Shown piece after piece: positions 41,393 through 50,641 of a stretch of DNA of 64,000 nucleotides. The notes below the pieces were generated by a model. That model searched no databases, was not told the DNA's origin, and saw only the letters and a list, made by a program, of their open reading frames with translations. The translations under genes were made by a program, and so were the position numbers. Source of the stretch: Pedobacter sp014947265 (GTDB lineage Bacteria; Bacteroidota; Bacteroidia; Sphingobacteriales; Sphingobacteriaceae); contig NZ_JADCNK010000012.1 in assembly GCF_014947265.1 (NCBI RefSeq), forward strand, positions 62,001 through 126,000. The letters are read 5' to 3'. Positions within the stretch are counted from its first letter, which is position 1; each line of letters begins with the position of its first letter.

Positions 41393-42133
41393 TTATTTCG
41401 AAGAATCAGAAGGCGTTAACCCACTGTAATACACATCACTAAAAAAATCATTTGGGTTAAATCCAAAATAAGCACCACCTGCCAAATCGTTAAAGGCCAG
41501 AGCATGTACTACACCATTGGTAGGTTTTATATCAGATGATGATACCTTATTGATGTACCAATTGTCATTTGGTTTTGAGGCATCCGGAATGTAGGTTAAA
41601 ACCAATTGGCGGTAGCCAATATATTTGATATTGTTGGCAGTACCATAGGTTACACCAATATTTGAGATATTACCACCAAGAGAATAATACAAACCACCCG
41701 GATAAACACTTTTAACATCAAAATCTATTTGCTGATAGTCTTTTAATCTGTTCACACCTTTAAACATGTAGCGCTGCAGATATTTCCTCCAAATTAACGG
41801 GCTAATCTGATCCAGTGTTTTAACGGTATCTTTTCCTGCATAAAAAAGAAAACTATTTAACCCATCAGTTCTGATTGTTCCAATTGTTCTTTTAATTACA
41901 TCATCATCAGGCGCAAAAAAAGTAAAGTCTTCATTAGAAAAGGCGCTTTCCATACCCGCCAGCTTAACAATTTGGGCTATGGTATCAAAAGGTACTTTTT
42001 TAGCCTGCAAATATTGAAGCATATTGCCTTCAAAGTTAGGGTTAGCCAAGCCTCCATCACGGTAGTACTCATCACGTTTACAAGCATTTAATATCAGCAG
42101 TACAACAGCACAAGCAAAAATTAGCTTTTTCAT
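41393..42133 (-). CDS. Fasciclin-domain lipoprotein
   Basis: A 246-residue lipoprotein (signal MKKLIFACAVVLLILNAC then KRDE). One fasciclin domain covers about residues 40-240: MLQYLQAKKVPFDTIAQIV, FTFFAPDDDVIKRTIG and a closing GVVHALAFND box (H2-type). The open frame runs to 42181, overlapping SusD, but the ATG at 42133 gives a normal signal and a 19-bp gap. Fasciclin domains are adhesion modules. Their pairing with SusCD, seen twice in this operon, suggests an integral part of the uptake complex. Confidence 0.88.
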   Translation of the reverse strand: MKKLIFACAVVLLILNACKRDEYYRDGGLANPNFEGNMLQYLQAKKVPFDTIAQIVKLAGMESAFSNEDFTFFAPDDDVIKRTIGTIRTDGLNSFLFYAGKDTVKTLDQISPLIWRKYLQRYMFKGVNRLKDYQQIDFDVKSVYPGGLYYSLGGNISNIGVTYGTANNIKYIGYRQLVLTYIPDASKPNDNWYINKVSSSDIKPTNGVVHALAFNDLAGGAYFGFNPNDFFSDVYYSGLTPSDSSK

Positions 42134-42152
42134 ATATCTTTTATTATAAAAA

Positions 42153-43673
42153 TTAATTACCACCATTAACCCAGTAATCATTCAATTTCATAAATGGGTT
42201 GTTGTTTAGTGCACCTGAGTTAATTGGCCAGGTCCAGGCACCACGACTAAATTTATCGGATGTAAGCACGTTGTAGGAATACTGGCTATTTAAAATTCTC
42301 TTCGTCCTAACCAAATCGAAGTAATGGTGCCCCTCACCGATCAGTTCCCTTGAACGTTCGTAAAAAATAAATTCTTTAAGATCTCCATTTGAAGACGTAT
42401 ACGGAGAGGCGCCGGCACGGTTCCTTACCATATTTACCAGTTTTATGGCTTCGGTATCTTCATCTATATTTGCAAGCGCTTCTGCCGCCAACAGGAGTTC
42501 TCCACCGTACCTAAAAATCATAAAAGTATTATCCGGATTGGCATCTTCCTCACCTACAATGAAAGAGTTCTTCGCATATTTTAATAACATGAACTTACCA
42601 TTGTCGGCAAAAATATCTTCGTTAAACCAGGTGGTGATTCTTTTGTCGCCCCCATCCTGAAAGATTTTTTGCATGTATTCGCCCCTGTAATAAGCAAAAC
42701 TTACGCGGTGGGTATATTCAGGTCTTTTGTATGGGTAATGCAAAAACATATCGGCAATCGGCGCAACATTCAGTACGGCATCTCCATAATTTATACTTTG
42801 ATAAAATTCGAACAAACTTTCATCCGAACGGCCCTTAATCACTGTAGACCAGTCTGAAAGCGGCAATAACCGATAGGCATTACTTGCAACCAATTCTTTA
42901 CCCAGATCTGCAGTAGCCTGATAATATTTTCTTGCGTTAGCGCCATCAAAACCAGCGTTCCACATATTCATCTCCATCATTAAGGCAATGATGCTGCCTC
43001 TACTTGCCCGAACGCCCTTTAAAGCAGGATCGCTATAGGTAAATGGAATTTGATTTTTATAACCATTTAAATCGGCTATACATTTATTTAATACAGATAC
43101 AAAATTTTCGCGGGGTAAGGATGTAGAATGAAATGCATCAGTATAATACACTACATCGCCAAATAACCGCACCATGGTAAAGTAACAAAGTGAGCGAATA
43201 AATGCGGCTTCAGCCTTAAACTGTCCTTTTTCTGTTTCAGAAACCCCCGGAACACCCTCATCTAATTTCGCGATCAGGATATTGGCACCTTGAATTGCCC
43301 TGTAATAACCAGTCCAATCTGTTATTCTATCAAAATTATAATAGTCCCAGGGTTGCCCTCTTCTGATCAGGTTTAATAAATCATTTCGACCTAAGAACTC
43401 CACATATTCGCGTGAGGCGGCATTATCAGACTGGCTTTCGTGCAATACCTCGCCTGATCTGTATTCTCCAACCGCACCAACATAATGTGTTTCATTTATT
43501 TTACTAAAAACAATCCTCGACAAATCATAAATATTGGCAACAACGTCCTCTTTAGTCTGGAAAAAATTGTTCCCTGTTAGTTTATCTAAAGGCTGTACGT
43601 TTAAAAACTTTTTACATGAAGGCAAGCAAAAAGATGCTGCAATAACCAAAGTGTAAATAATAACTTTTTTCAT
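42153..43673 (-). CDS. SusD-like lipoprotein, second pair of the large operon
   Basis: A 506-residue RagB/SusD family lipoprotein (signal VIAASFCLPSC then KKFLNVQPLDK). The N-terminal SusD-like domain carries TEKGQFKAEAAFIRSLCYF, and the C-terminal part carries YERSRELIGEGHHYFDLVRTKRI. The start is the ATG at 43673; a TTG four codon positions upstream is less likely. It follows its SusC partner by 11 bp. The substrate is unknown, and nothing nearby encodes a glycosidase. Confidence 0.92.
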   Translation of the reverse strand: MKKVIIYTLVIAASFCLPSCKKFLNVQPLDKLTGNNFFQTKEDVVANIYDLSRIVFSKINETHYVGAVGEYRSGEVLHESQSDNAASREYVEFLGRNDLLNLIRRGQPWDYYNFDRITDWTGYYRAIQGANILIAKLDEGVPGVSETEKGQFKAEAAFIRSLCYFTMVRLFGDVVYYTDAFHSTSLPRENFVSVLNKCIADLNGYKNQIPFTYSDPALKGVRASRGSIIALMMEMNMWNAGFDGANARKYYQATADLGKELVASNAYRLLPLSDWSTVIKGRSDESLFEFYQSINYGDAVLNVAPIADMFLHYPYKRPEYTHRVSFAYYRGEYMQKIFQDGGDKRITTWFNEDIFADNGKFMLLKYAKNSFIVGEEDANPDNTFMIFRYGGELLLAAEALANIDEDTEAIKLVNMVRNRAGASPYTSSNGDLKEFIFYERSRELIGEGHHYFDLVRTKRILNSQYSYNVLTSDKFSRGAWTWPINSGALNNNPFMKLNDYWVNGGN

Positions 43674-43684
43674 AATCAATATTT

Positions 43685-46600
43685 TTAGTTGCCTGTATTA
43701 AGTTCTAAGTTCAAACCAATGTTATAGGTACGTGGCACAGGATAACCGTTAGAAATATCGCGACCCAATGCGGTTACGTTTTCTGGGTTAGGGCCGCTAT
43801 ACTTAGAAAATGTAATCAGGTTATTGGTAGAACCAAATATCCTTAAATTGGCCAGTCCGAATCTGCTTATCAACTTCTTATCGAACATATAAGAAAGTGT
43901 TAAATTGTTAATTTTCAGATACGTACCAGTTTCCTGCCATAAGGTTTGATCGGCTCTTAATGGCTGGATATTTCCATAACGGCTAAAATCATAAGGGTAT
44001 GGATATTTGGCTACATCGCCGGGTCTCTGCCAGATATTTAAATCGCCTAATGGTACTACGGCATTTAGTGCATAAGGATCTCTCATGATGGCAATACGAT
44101 CGGCAAGTGCATTATTTAAGATTGTTCTATCGGCTGTATAACTGGCGTACATATTTAGCCCCCATTTTTTATACCTCATGGTGAACGATAAACCACCTGT
44201 TATCAATGGTTGTGAGTTTCCGGTAATTTCGTAATCTCTGCCATCCAGAATATAATCGCCATTTACATCTTTTAAGATCGGGTCTCCCCCGTAAAAGAAG
44301 GTATTGTTTGTTTGGTACCTTTTTCCGGTAACCGGATCTACAGGTACATCCGCATCTGTTTTGTAAACTCCCTGGTTAATTCTTAAATAGTTTGACAGGG
44401 TGTTTCTGCCTACACGGAAAACATTATGCTGCAGATAACCGGAACCATCAAAGCGGATATACTGCCCGTTATACTCTTCAGGTAATTTTAACAGCACATC
44501 GCGGTTATATGCACCGTTTATCGAAAAAGATAAGTCAAAATCCTTACTGGTAACGGCTTTAACAATTAAGCTAATCTCGGTACCATAGTTGGCGATCCCC
44601 AAATCGTTACTCGATAGTTTATTAAAACCTGTTGTATTAGATAAAACACGATCGAACAATAAATTATCTACCTTTTTAAAATAACTATCCACAACGATCG
44701 AGAATCTGTTTAGGAAACCAATGTCAAAACCAAGGTTATACTGACTTGTAGTGGTTGGCTTTAAAGCCGGATTTGGAATTAAATCGTAATTGATACCAAT
44801 GGTTTGCGTATTGTTGTAATTTCCATTCAGGTTATAAATACCATAAATACTTTGAAGATTACCTGTTGGCACAATATTTTGGCCCCAGGTTAACCTTAAA
44901 CTACCATAGTCTAACCATTTTTGATCGGTTAACCAGTTTTCTTTATTGAAATTCCATCTTAAACCTATTGAAGAGTTTTTTGAATATGGATTTTCCAAAC
45001 CACTTGATGAAGTACCATCTAAACGGTAAGAGAACTCGGCTACGTATTTTTTGTCATAATCGTAAGATAGCGACCCTGCGAAAGAGGCAATTGTAGCATT
45101 TTTATAGCTACTTAAAACTCCGCCGCCTCTTGAATAATAACCATCGAACCCGACTGGTCCCTGAAGCTGATCGTTTGGAATTCTTTCCTGCCGGCTTATT
45201 GATGATTGGGAACCTTGTTTATAAATTTCGTTAAATGTATTGATAAAGAAATTATGCTTTTCACCTAATGTTTTGGCGTAAGTGATTGCATTTCTATTGT
45301 ATAACTGGAAATTTCTGCCATTATAATCATAAAGCTTGGCAAATGATCCATTGGCCGCAGCTGGTGTAAATGTAGTTTCAGTATCTGAGGTATAATCATA
45401 ACTTAAGGTAGAAGATGCTGCGAAACCTGGTATAAATTCGTAACGGGCATCGATATTTGCTCTTAAATTTCTGGAATTATTATCGTTTAGGGTTTGCAAA
45501 GCAGATAATACCCCACCAGATGCCTGATAAAAAGACGGAGGAGGCAAAAGCGTTGATGCCTGACCGTTTGAAGCCACGCCTGATTGAAGTAAACCCGCAC
45601 CGTTACCTTTATTCTGTTTACCTACCGAACCATTAACGAAACCGAAAAATCTAAATTTATCATTCGGTTTAAACTCCATATTCATGTTTAAATTGTAACG
45701 GTTATAACCCGTGTTTTTAATTACACCTTTTTCGGCATAATAGCCCATATTGGCTTTGTAATTAAATTTTTGGTCACCACCATCTAAAGCCAGGTTATGA
45801 CTTTGGTTAAAGGTAGTTTGATAAAATACATCCTGCCAATCGGTAGAGTTATTGTAATACGCATTTAAACTATCGGCAAGAAAAGGTGTATTGCTTATTC
45901 CCCTAATCTGATTAATGGTTTCTGCATTTAAAATAATTTGCTGAATTTTTAATTGGCGTTCTGAATTACCGCCTAATGTTTCTCGTAATTTAGGCGGAGC
46001 ATTAACGAAAAAGTTCGATACGTATTTAATACGCGGCACTTTAGAATTACCTCTTTTTGTGGTGATGATGATTACCCCATAAGCACCTCTGGAGCCGTAC
46101 ATAGAAGTGGCCTGCGCATCTTTCAGGATCTGGATATTTTCGATATCCTCCTGAGGGATTAGCGAAAGTGGACTCACCCCTGGACCTTGTGTTTGAAAAC
46201 CAAACTCTGCTGCCTTATCTGCATCTAAAGGCACGCCATCAATAATATATAATGGCGATGTAGGTTGTAAAAATGAATCGTTACCACTACCCGAAATACT
46301 TAAGCTCGATAAACCACGAAGCTGTACCGATCCCCTAAAACCAGGGGCACCGGTATTGTTCTGGATATTTAACCCTGGTACTTTACCCTGTAAAAGGGTT
46401 TCAATGTTTGATACCGGAATATCGGATACATCCTTAGCGTTAAGCACCGTTACCGATCCGGCAGTTGTTTCTTTTGGTCTGTTTTGGTAGGCTACAATAA
46501 TAACATCATTCAGATCTTTACGATCCTCGCTAATGGTTACGGTGATATTGGTTTGATTGGTAATTTTAACCGATGAGGTATTGTACCCTAAAAATTTAAA

Positions 46601-46831
46601 TAAAAGTGTTCCGCCAACAGGTACGTTAACCGAAAACTTTCCATCGCCATTGGTTTGCGTTAAGCCTTTATTGGTGCTTTGCAGAACAACAGATACGCCT
46701 GGCACCCCCTGTTTGGTCTCTTTATCCAGAACCCTGCCATTTACAATAATATTTTTTTCCTGCGAATAGGCATTCGTACAATAGATTATACATACAATAA
46801 GTAATGTATATAAAAGTATATTTCTTTTCAT
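43685..46831 (-). CDS. SusC-like TonB-dependent transporter, second pair of the large operon
   Basis: A 1048-residue outer-membrane importer. It keeps the standard layout: signal peptide (LLYTLLIVCIIYCTNAYSQ), carboxypeptidase-D-like domain (IIVNGRVLDKETKQGVPGV onward), a TonB-box-like LNDVIIVAYQNRPK, the plug (SPLYIIDGVPLDAD, SMYGSRGAYGVIIITTKRG) and a barrel ending NIGLNLELNTGN. The start at 46831 (MKRNILL) is chosen over an upstream TTG. It lies 21 bp after the DUF5007 gene. Its sequence is only distantly related to the first SusC of the operon, so the two should import different ligands or size classes. Confidence 0.93.
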   Translation of the reverse strand: MKRNILLYTLLIVCIIYCTNAYSQEKNIIVNGRVLDKETKQGVPGVSVVLQSTNKGLTQTNGDGKFSVNVPVGGTLLFKFLGYNTSSVKITNQTNITVTISEDRKDLNDVIIVAYQNRPKETTAGSVTVLNAKDVSDIPVSNIETLLQGKVPGLNIQNNTGAPGFRGSVQLRGLSSLSISGSGNDSFLQPTSPLYIIDGVPLDADKAAEFGFQTQGPGVSPLSLIPQEDIENIQILKDAQATSMYGSRGAYGVIIITTKRGNSKVPRIKYVSNFFVNAPPKLRETLGGNSERQLKIQQIILNAETINQIRGISNTPFLADSLNAYYNNSTDWQDVFYQTTFNQSHNLALDGGDQKFNYKANMGYYAEKGVIKNTGYNRYNLNMNMEFKPNDKFRFFGFVNGSVGKQNKGNGAGLLQSGVASNGQASTLLPPPSFYQASGGVLSALQTLNDNNSRNLRANIDARYEFIPGFAASSTLSYDYTSDTETTFTPAAANGSFAKLYDYNGRNFQLYNRNAITYAKTLGEKHNFFINTFNEIYKQGSQSSISRQERIPNDQLQGPVGFDGYYSRGGGVLSSYKNATIASFAGSLSYDYDKKYVAEFSYRLDGTSSSGLENPYSKNSSIGLRWNFNKENWLTDQKWLDYGSLRLTWGQNIVPTGNLQSIYGIYNLNGNYNNTQTIGINYDLIPNPALKPTTTSQYNLGFDIGFLNRFSIVVDSYFKKVDNLLFDRVLSNTTGFNKLSSNDLGIANYGTEISLIVKAVTSKDFDLSFSINGAYNRDVLLKLPEEYNGQYIRFDGSGYLQHNVFRVGRNTLSNYLRINQGVYKTDADVPVDPVTGKRYQTNNTFFYGGDPILKDVNGDYILDGRDYEITGNSQPLITGGLSFTMRYKKWGLNMYASYTADRTILNNALADRIAIMRDPYALNAVVPLGDLNIWQRPGDVAKYPYPYDFSRYGNIQPLRADQTLWQETGTYLKINNLTLSYMFDKKLISRFGLANLRIFGSTNNLITFSKYSGPNPENVTALGRDISNGYPVPRTYNIGLNLELNTGN

Positions 46832-46852
46832 AATATTAGCTTTATTGATCAA

Positions 46853-47944
46853 CTATTCGTTAGCAAATTTTGGGTTCTCATTTTTGAAATAAAAGACGAT
46901 TTCCCAGTCGCCAGCCTTATAAATAGCGAAATCGACACCGAAATTGGCCACTGTACGTGCCCCCCCAAAACCAATCCGGGAGTAACTCAGTTCTGCTTTT
47001 GCCCTCGATCCGCCTCTGGCATAAGATGTAGGGATTTCTACCAATGGTATCGGATAAGCAACATCATACTGGACATATTGATCGGTTTTCTGGATATTGA
47101 AACCATGGATCATTTTATCCCAAACCGTTTCATTGAAAAACTTAGGATCGATCGGTAAAGAATCTTTACCCAAAACCACAATGCGTAACGAATGGCCATT
47201 ACCTCCTGATGTTAGCGGACGGATGTAAACAATTGCATCCTTTTTATCATTGTTGCTCACTAAGTTTAAATTAGAAGTAGCCCCGATAACATTATTCAGA
47301 TAAGGACGGATATAATCTCTCAGATTTTTGTCTAACGGAAATTTTGGATCAGGGGCAGGCAAACCTGTATAAGCATTAAAATCATTCGATGGCTCGTAAG
47401 GGCGCTCTCTGAAAGGTCTGATCTGAAAATCCCGGATCAGGCGCTCACCACCGGTATTTTTAACCTTTACATCAAAAAAGCGTGTATCCTGCGAAAAGTT
47501 GGTACTATCTGTCGGACGGGGTTTCAATATCTGGTTGGTAGCTGATGGCCATAAGATGAATTCGCCTGATGAACGTATTTCGAATATCGGATGCGTTTCG
47601 ATTTTCCTTTTTGCCTCAATTTCAGCCAGGCTTTTTTCCAAACCGGTGTAAGGGGCTGTCCATACGTAAGTTGGTGCTGTGGTAAAAAGATCGCTCACTG
47701 GCTTTCCATCCCCAAACCTGACGTTTACAATTTCGAACGTGATGGGATTGGTTGAGTTATCGCTGTTAAAACCACCGATAAGATTGGTTCTTCCGATTAT
47801 TGGCTCCAGAATTTTATTGCTAAAATTCACATTATTGCTGATATAATCTTTCTCATCGGGTAAATCGAAAATCTTTTTACAGCTACTGCAAACGGTTAAA
47901 GCAAGTAAAAGGAGCGCAAAATATTTATATATGATCGATTTCAT
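46853..47944 (-). CDS. DUF5007-type surface lipoprotein
   Basis: A 363-residue lipoprotein (signal YFALLLLALTVCSSC then KKIFDLPDEKDY). The rest is beta-rich with no recognised catalytic motif. The family name DUF5007 is from memory of proteins with this start in SusCD loci. The start at 47944 (MKSIIYK) gives a proper signal, and the open frame extends further to 47977. It sits between the fasciclin-discoidin gene and the second SusC, the same position relative to SusCD that the DUF5008 protein has in the next module. It is probably a surface glycan-binding protein. Confidence 0.75.
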   Translation of the reverse strand: MKSIIYKYFALLLLALTVCSSCKKIFDLPDEKDYISNNVNFSNKILEPIIGRTNLIGGFNSDNSTNPITFEIVNVRFGDGKPVSDLFTTAPTYVWTAPYTGLEKSLAEIEAKRKIETHPIFEIRSSGEFILWPSATNQILKPRPTDSTNFSQDTRFFDVKVKNTGGERLIRDFQIRPFRERPYEPSNDFNAYTGLPAPDPKFPLDKNLRDYIRPYLNNVIGATSNLNLVSNNDKKDAIVYIRPLTSGGNGHSLRIVVLGKDSLPIDPKFFNETVWDKMIHGFNIQKTDQYVQYDVAYPIPLVEIPTSYARGGSRAKAELSYSRIGFGGARTVANFGVDFAIYKAGDWEIVFYFKNENPKFANE

Positions 47945-47980
47945 CGGGCTATTTATTTTAATGTTTCTATTTTGCATTAC

Positions 47981-49090
47981 TTATTTCGTTTTGTTTATGG
48001 TAAACTCAGCCAACTGGAATGTGCCACTGTTTCTGAGTTCGGTAATCACAATGCGGTAAAATTTGTAGGCAACCGTATTGGTACACCTGAATACCTTTTG
48101 CTGATATCTTTCTTCAAAGAAAAAGTTAGACCTTCTATCCAATTCTACCCAGTTTGAACCATCCATCGAGCCTTCATAAGTCCATGCTTTTGGATCTCTT
48201 TCGTTGGCATCATTTGCAGATGTTAAGGTATATACCGATGAAACAGCAGGTGTTTTAAGTTCAAACCTCATCCATAGTTCGCCTTGTAAGTCGGCCAGGA
48301 ATTTGGTATGATCATCACCATCAATTACTTTTCGCGAATTTTCTCCACTGGTTATACCTCCGCCATTTTCGCGGTTTGATGAAAATATCCCGCCAATTTC
48401 CAGGTAAAGGTTAGGCGGTGGTGGTACAAAAGTTAATCGGGTAACAAATTCATTAAAGCCAAATACATGATCAGCACTGATTACATGTACGATTCCATTT
48501 TTGGTTTTAATGTTATTTGATGAGGTTGTACTGGTCGCCCAGTTGCGAACGAATTTGCTTTTTTTGGTATTATCAAAATTAATAACCTCCGGTCCGGCAC
48601 CAACCTGGCCAGAAGCCGATATTTTGGTTACACTCGCATGCATCGGATAACCAATATGTACACTTTTCAAGTCTAAGCCATCCTGAAGTTTTAATGAATC
48701 GGTTGTTTTCTTACCTCTGATGATGTAGTACGAAGTCATCGTATCTAACTGAATGGCATCAATATTGGCCAAAAAAAGTGGGTCTTTATCAGATAGTTTC
48801 CTTAACGTATTTAGATTCCGTAAAGCCAGTTGGAAACTTGGATTGCTGACTGCAAATAACGTAACATTACTATCGGTTAATGTTTTTTTCAAACCCATCC
48901 TGTCAATCGCTACAATAAGCGAATCGAAAACCCCTGGTTTGCTTTTCAAATAATCGTAAGTATTGCCGGCAAAGGTTACATTCTGATCTGGCGCATCGTA
49001 AAATCCTCCATTCTTTTTGCAGGCCGAATTGATGAGCGTAAGCAATGATAAGATTGCCAGTGCGCCTATGTATTTTATTGAATTTTTCAT
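47981..49090 (-). CDS. Fasciclin plus discoidin (F5/8 type C) lipoprotein
   Basis: A 369-residue lipoprotein (signal ALAILSLLTLINSAC then KKNGG). A fasciclin domain (about 30-215: TYDYLKSKPGVFDSLIVAI, VTLFAVSNPSFQLAL, NGIVHVISADHVFG) is joined to a C-terminal discoidin domain (about 225-369: VIDGDDHTKFLADLQGELWM, VYTLTSANDANERDPKAW, VAYKFYRIVITELRNSGTFQ). The discoidin part is clearly related to that of the last gene of the operon. An upstream ATG at 49102 overlaps the SusD stop as TAATG and could be used instead. It is probably an adhesive ligand-binding partner of the first SusCD pair. Confidence 0.85.
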   Translation of the reverse strand: MKNSIKYIGALAILSLLTLINSACKKNGGFYDAPDQNVTFAGNTYDYLKSKPGVFDSLIVAIDRMGLKKTLTDSNVTLFAVSNPSFQLALRNLNTLRKLSDKDPLFLANIDAIQLDTMTSYYIIRGKKTTDSLKLQDGLDLKSVHIGYPMHASVTKISASGQVGAGPEVINFDNTKKSKFVRNWATSTTSSNNIKTKNGIVHVISADHVFGFNEFVTRLTFVPPPPNLYLEIGGIFSSNRENGGGITSGENSRKVIDGDDHTKFLADLQGELWMRFELKTPAVSSVYTLTSANDANERDPKAWTYEGSMDGSNWVELDRRSNFFFEERYQQKVFRCTNTVAYKFYRIVITELRNSGTFQLAEFTINKTK

Positions 49091-49101
49091 ATCCGTTATC
49101 A

Positions 49102-50607
49102 TTAGCGCCAGTAAGCATTTTGGGTTAATAAACTATTTTGGGAAAGGAGTTTTCTTGATATAGGCCAGTAAATTCCACCAGAATTGATGAGATTCATGAA
49201 CTTGGCGTCGTTCTGTTTGATCTTGTTGTACCGGATCAAATCATACCACCTTGAGCCTTCACCCAACAATTCACGGTGGCGCTCTTCGAAGATTAATTTT
49301 ATGACGTCGTCTATGTTTATAGAAAGTCCGTCATCATACCTTCTACCCATCACAGAAAGCAGTTCATTTAAAGCTCCCTGTTGGTCGCCCAAGACAGACA
49401 GCGCTTCTGCTCTTAATAACACGATGTCTTCTAAGCGGGTAAAAACCAAAGCACTGGTAAAATACCTGAAATTCGGATCTGTTCCTCCGCCCTGAATCAC
49501 TTTGATTTTGCTGAAAATGGGATACTTACCGTTTATGTTCGTAAAATATCTTCCATCATATTTTGCCTGACCTAATGTATCAACGGCAAACCTTTGATCT
49601 TTGGCAACATTGAAATATTTCAGAATCGAATCTTTCGGAAGATAAATATCCGGAACGGACTTGGTCATCACCGGTTCAGCTAAAGTTAACTCTTCAATAT
49701 GCCCGGTAGATGAACCATCTACGTGACCATAATCGGAGTTAAAACCGAACATCTGCCTGGTGTTTTTATTGTAGAAAAACCCATTGGAATTTGATAAATC
49801 AGCACTTCCTGTAAAACCTCCTGCACTTCTACCGTAATTATCTTCAACAAATTTGGCATATTTAGCAACGTTAGTATAATCGGCATTCCAGGCTGCCAAA
49901 TGAGCTAAAACCGCGTATACCGTAACTTTTGTAGCCAAAGCACCACCCCATCTGCCTGAAGTTTCATTATAATAATCAGTTGGCTGCTGTACATCGCCAC
50001 CGCTATAAATAAATGGCAGATCAGCCGCTGCTTTTAGCATTTCCTGTTCAGCCCATGCTAAAATCCTGGCCTGGCTTTCGCGGGGTTTATTGGTAAATTT
50101 ACCTTCGTCTGAAGAGGTAATAAATGGTACATCGCCCCAGATTCTTACCATGTAGAAATAGGCAAAAGCCCTTAAAAACCTGGCTTGCGCAATATCCACG
50201 GTCATGTTATTGCTCGTGTATCGTTTATCTGTTTCTTTTACATGACCAATATTTTCTAAGAAAACGTTGGCCCCGTTTACAATGGCATAAAACCTTGTCC
50301 AATCAGATAACGCCTCCATTACGGGATATGCTGCATTTAAATTATTGCTGATTACAGCTTTTAAATCCTGTCTTTTTGGACTCAAAAACTCTCCTGTTCT
50401 TACATCACCATAAATCCAGTGGCCGTTATTATCTGATAAAGCAGCCCGTGTTAAAGCATAAACCCCCAAAATTCCGGATCGGGCATCCTCTACTGTATTC
50501 CAGGCATTTTTTTCACCTACAACCCTGGTGGAATCGGTTTCTAAAGCTTTATTACAACTCGAAAAGGCAATTATAGAAACCAGAAGTGTGTATAATATAT
50601 TTTTCAT
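49102..50607 (-). CDS. SusD-like lipoprotein, first pair of the large operon
   Basis: A 501-residue RagB/SusD family lipoprotein (signal MKNILYTLLVSIIAFSSC then NKALETDS). The N-terminal domain has DIAQARFLRAFAYFYMVRIWG and the C-terminal part EERHRELLGEGSRWYDLIRYNKI. The open frame reaches 50712 through the SusC stop, but the ATG at 50607 gives the proper signal and a 34-bp gap after SusC. It should cap the first SusC as surface receptor. The ligand is unknown. Confidence 0.92.
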   Translation of the reverse strand: MKNILYTLLVSIIAFSSCNKALETDSTRVVGEKNAWNTVEDARSGILGVYALTRAALSDNNGHWIYGDVRTGEFLSPKRQDLKAVISNNLNAAYPVMEALSDWTRFYAIVNGANVFLENIGHVKETDKRYTSNNMTVDIAQARFLRAFAYFYMVRIWGDVPFITSSDEGKFTNKPRESQARILAWAEQEMLKAAADLPFIYSGGDVQQPTDYYNETSGRWGGALATKVTVYAVLAHLAAWNADYTNVAKYAKFVEDNYGRSAGGFTGSADLSNSNGFFYNKNTRQMFGFNSDYGHVDGSSTGHIEELTLAEPVMTKSVPDIYLPKDSILKYFNVAKDQRFAVDTLGQAKYDGRYFTNINGKYPIFSKIKVIQGGGTDPNFRYFTSALVFTRLEDIVLLRAEALSVLGDQQGALNELLSVMGRRYDDGLSINIDDVIKLIFEERHRELLGEGSRWYDLIRYNKIKQNDAKFMNLINSGGIYWPISRKLLSQNSLLTQNAYWR

Positions 50608-50641
50608 CTTACTTGATGTTTTGTTAGTTCTTGTTTTCATC

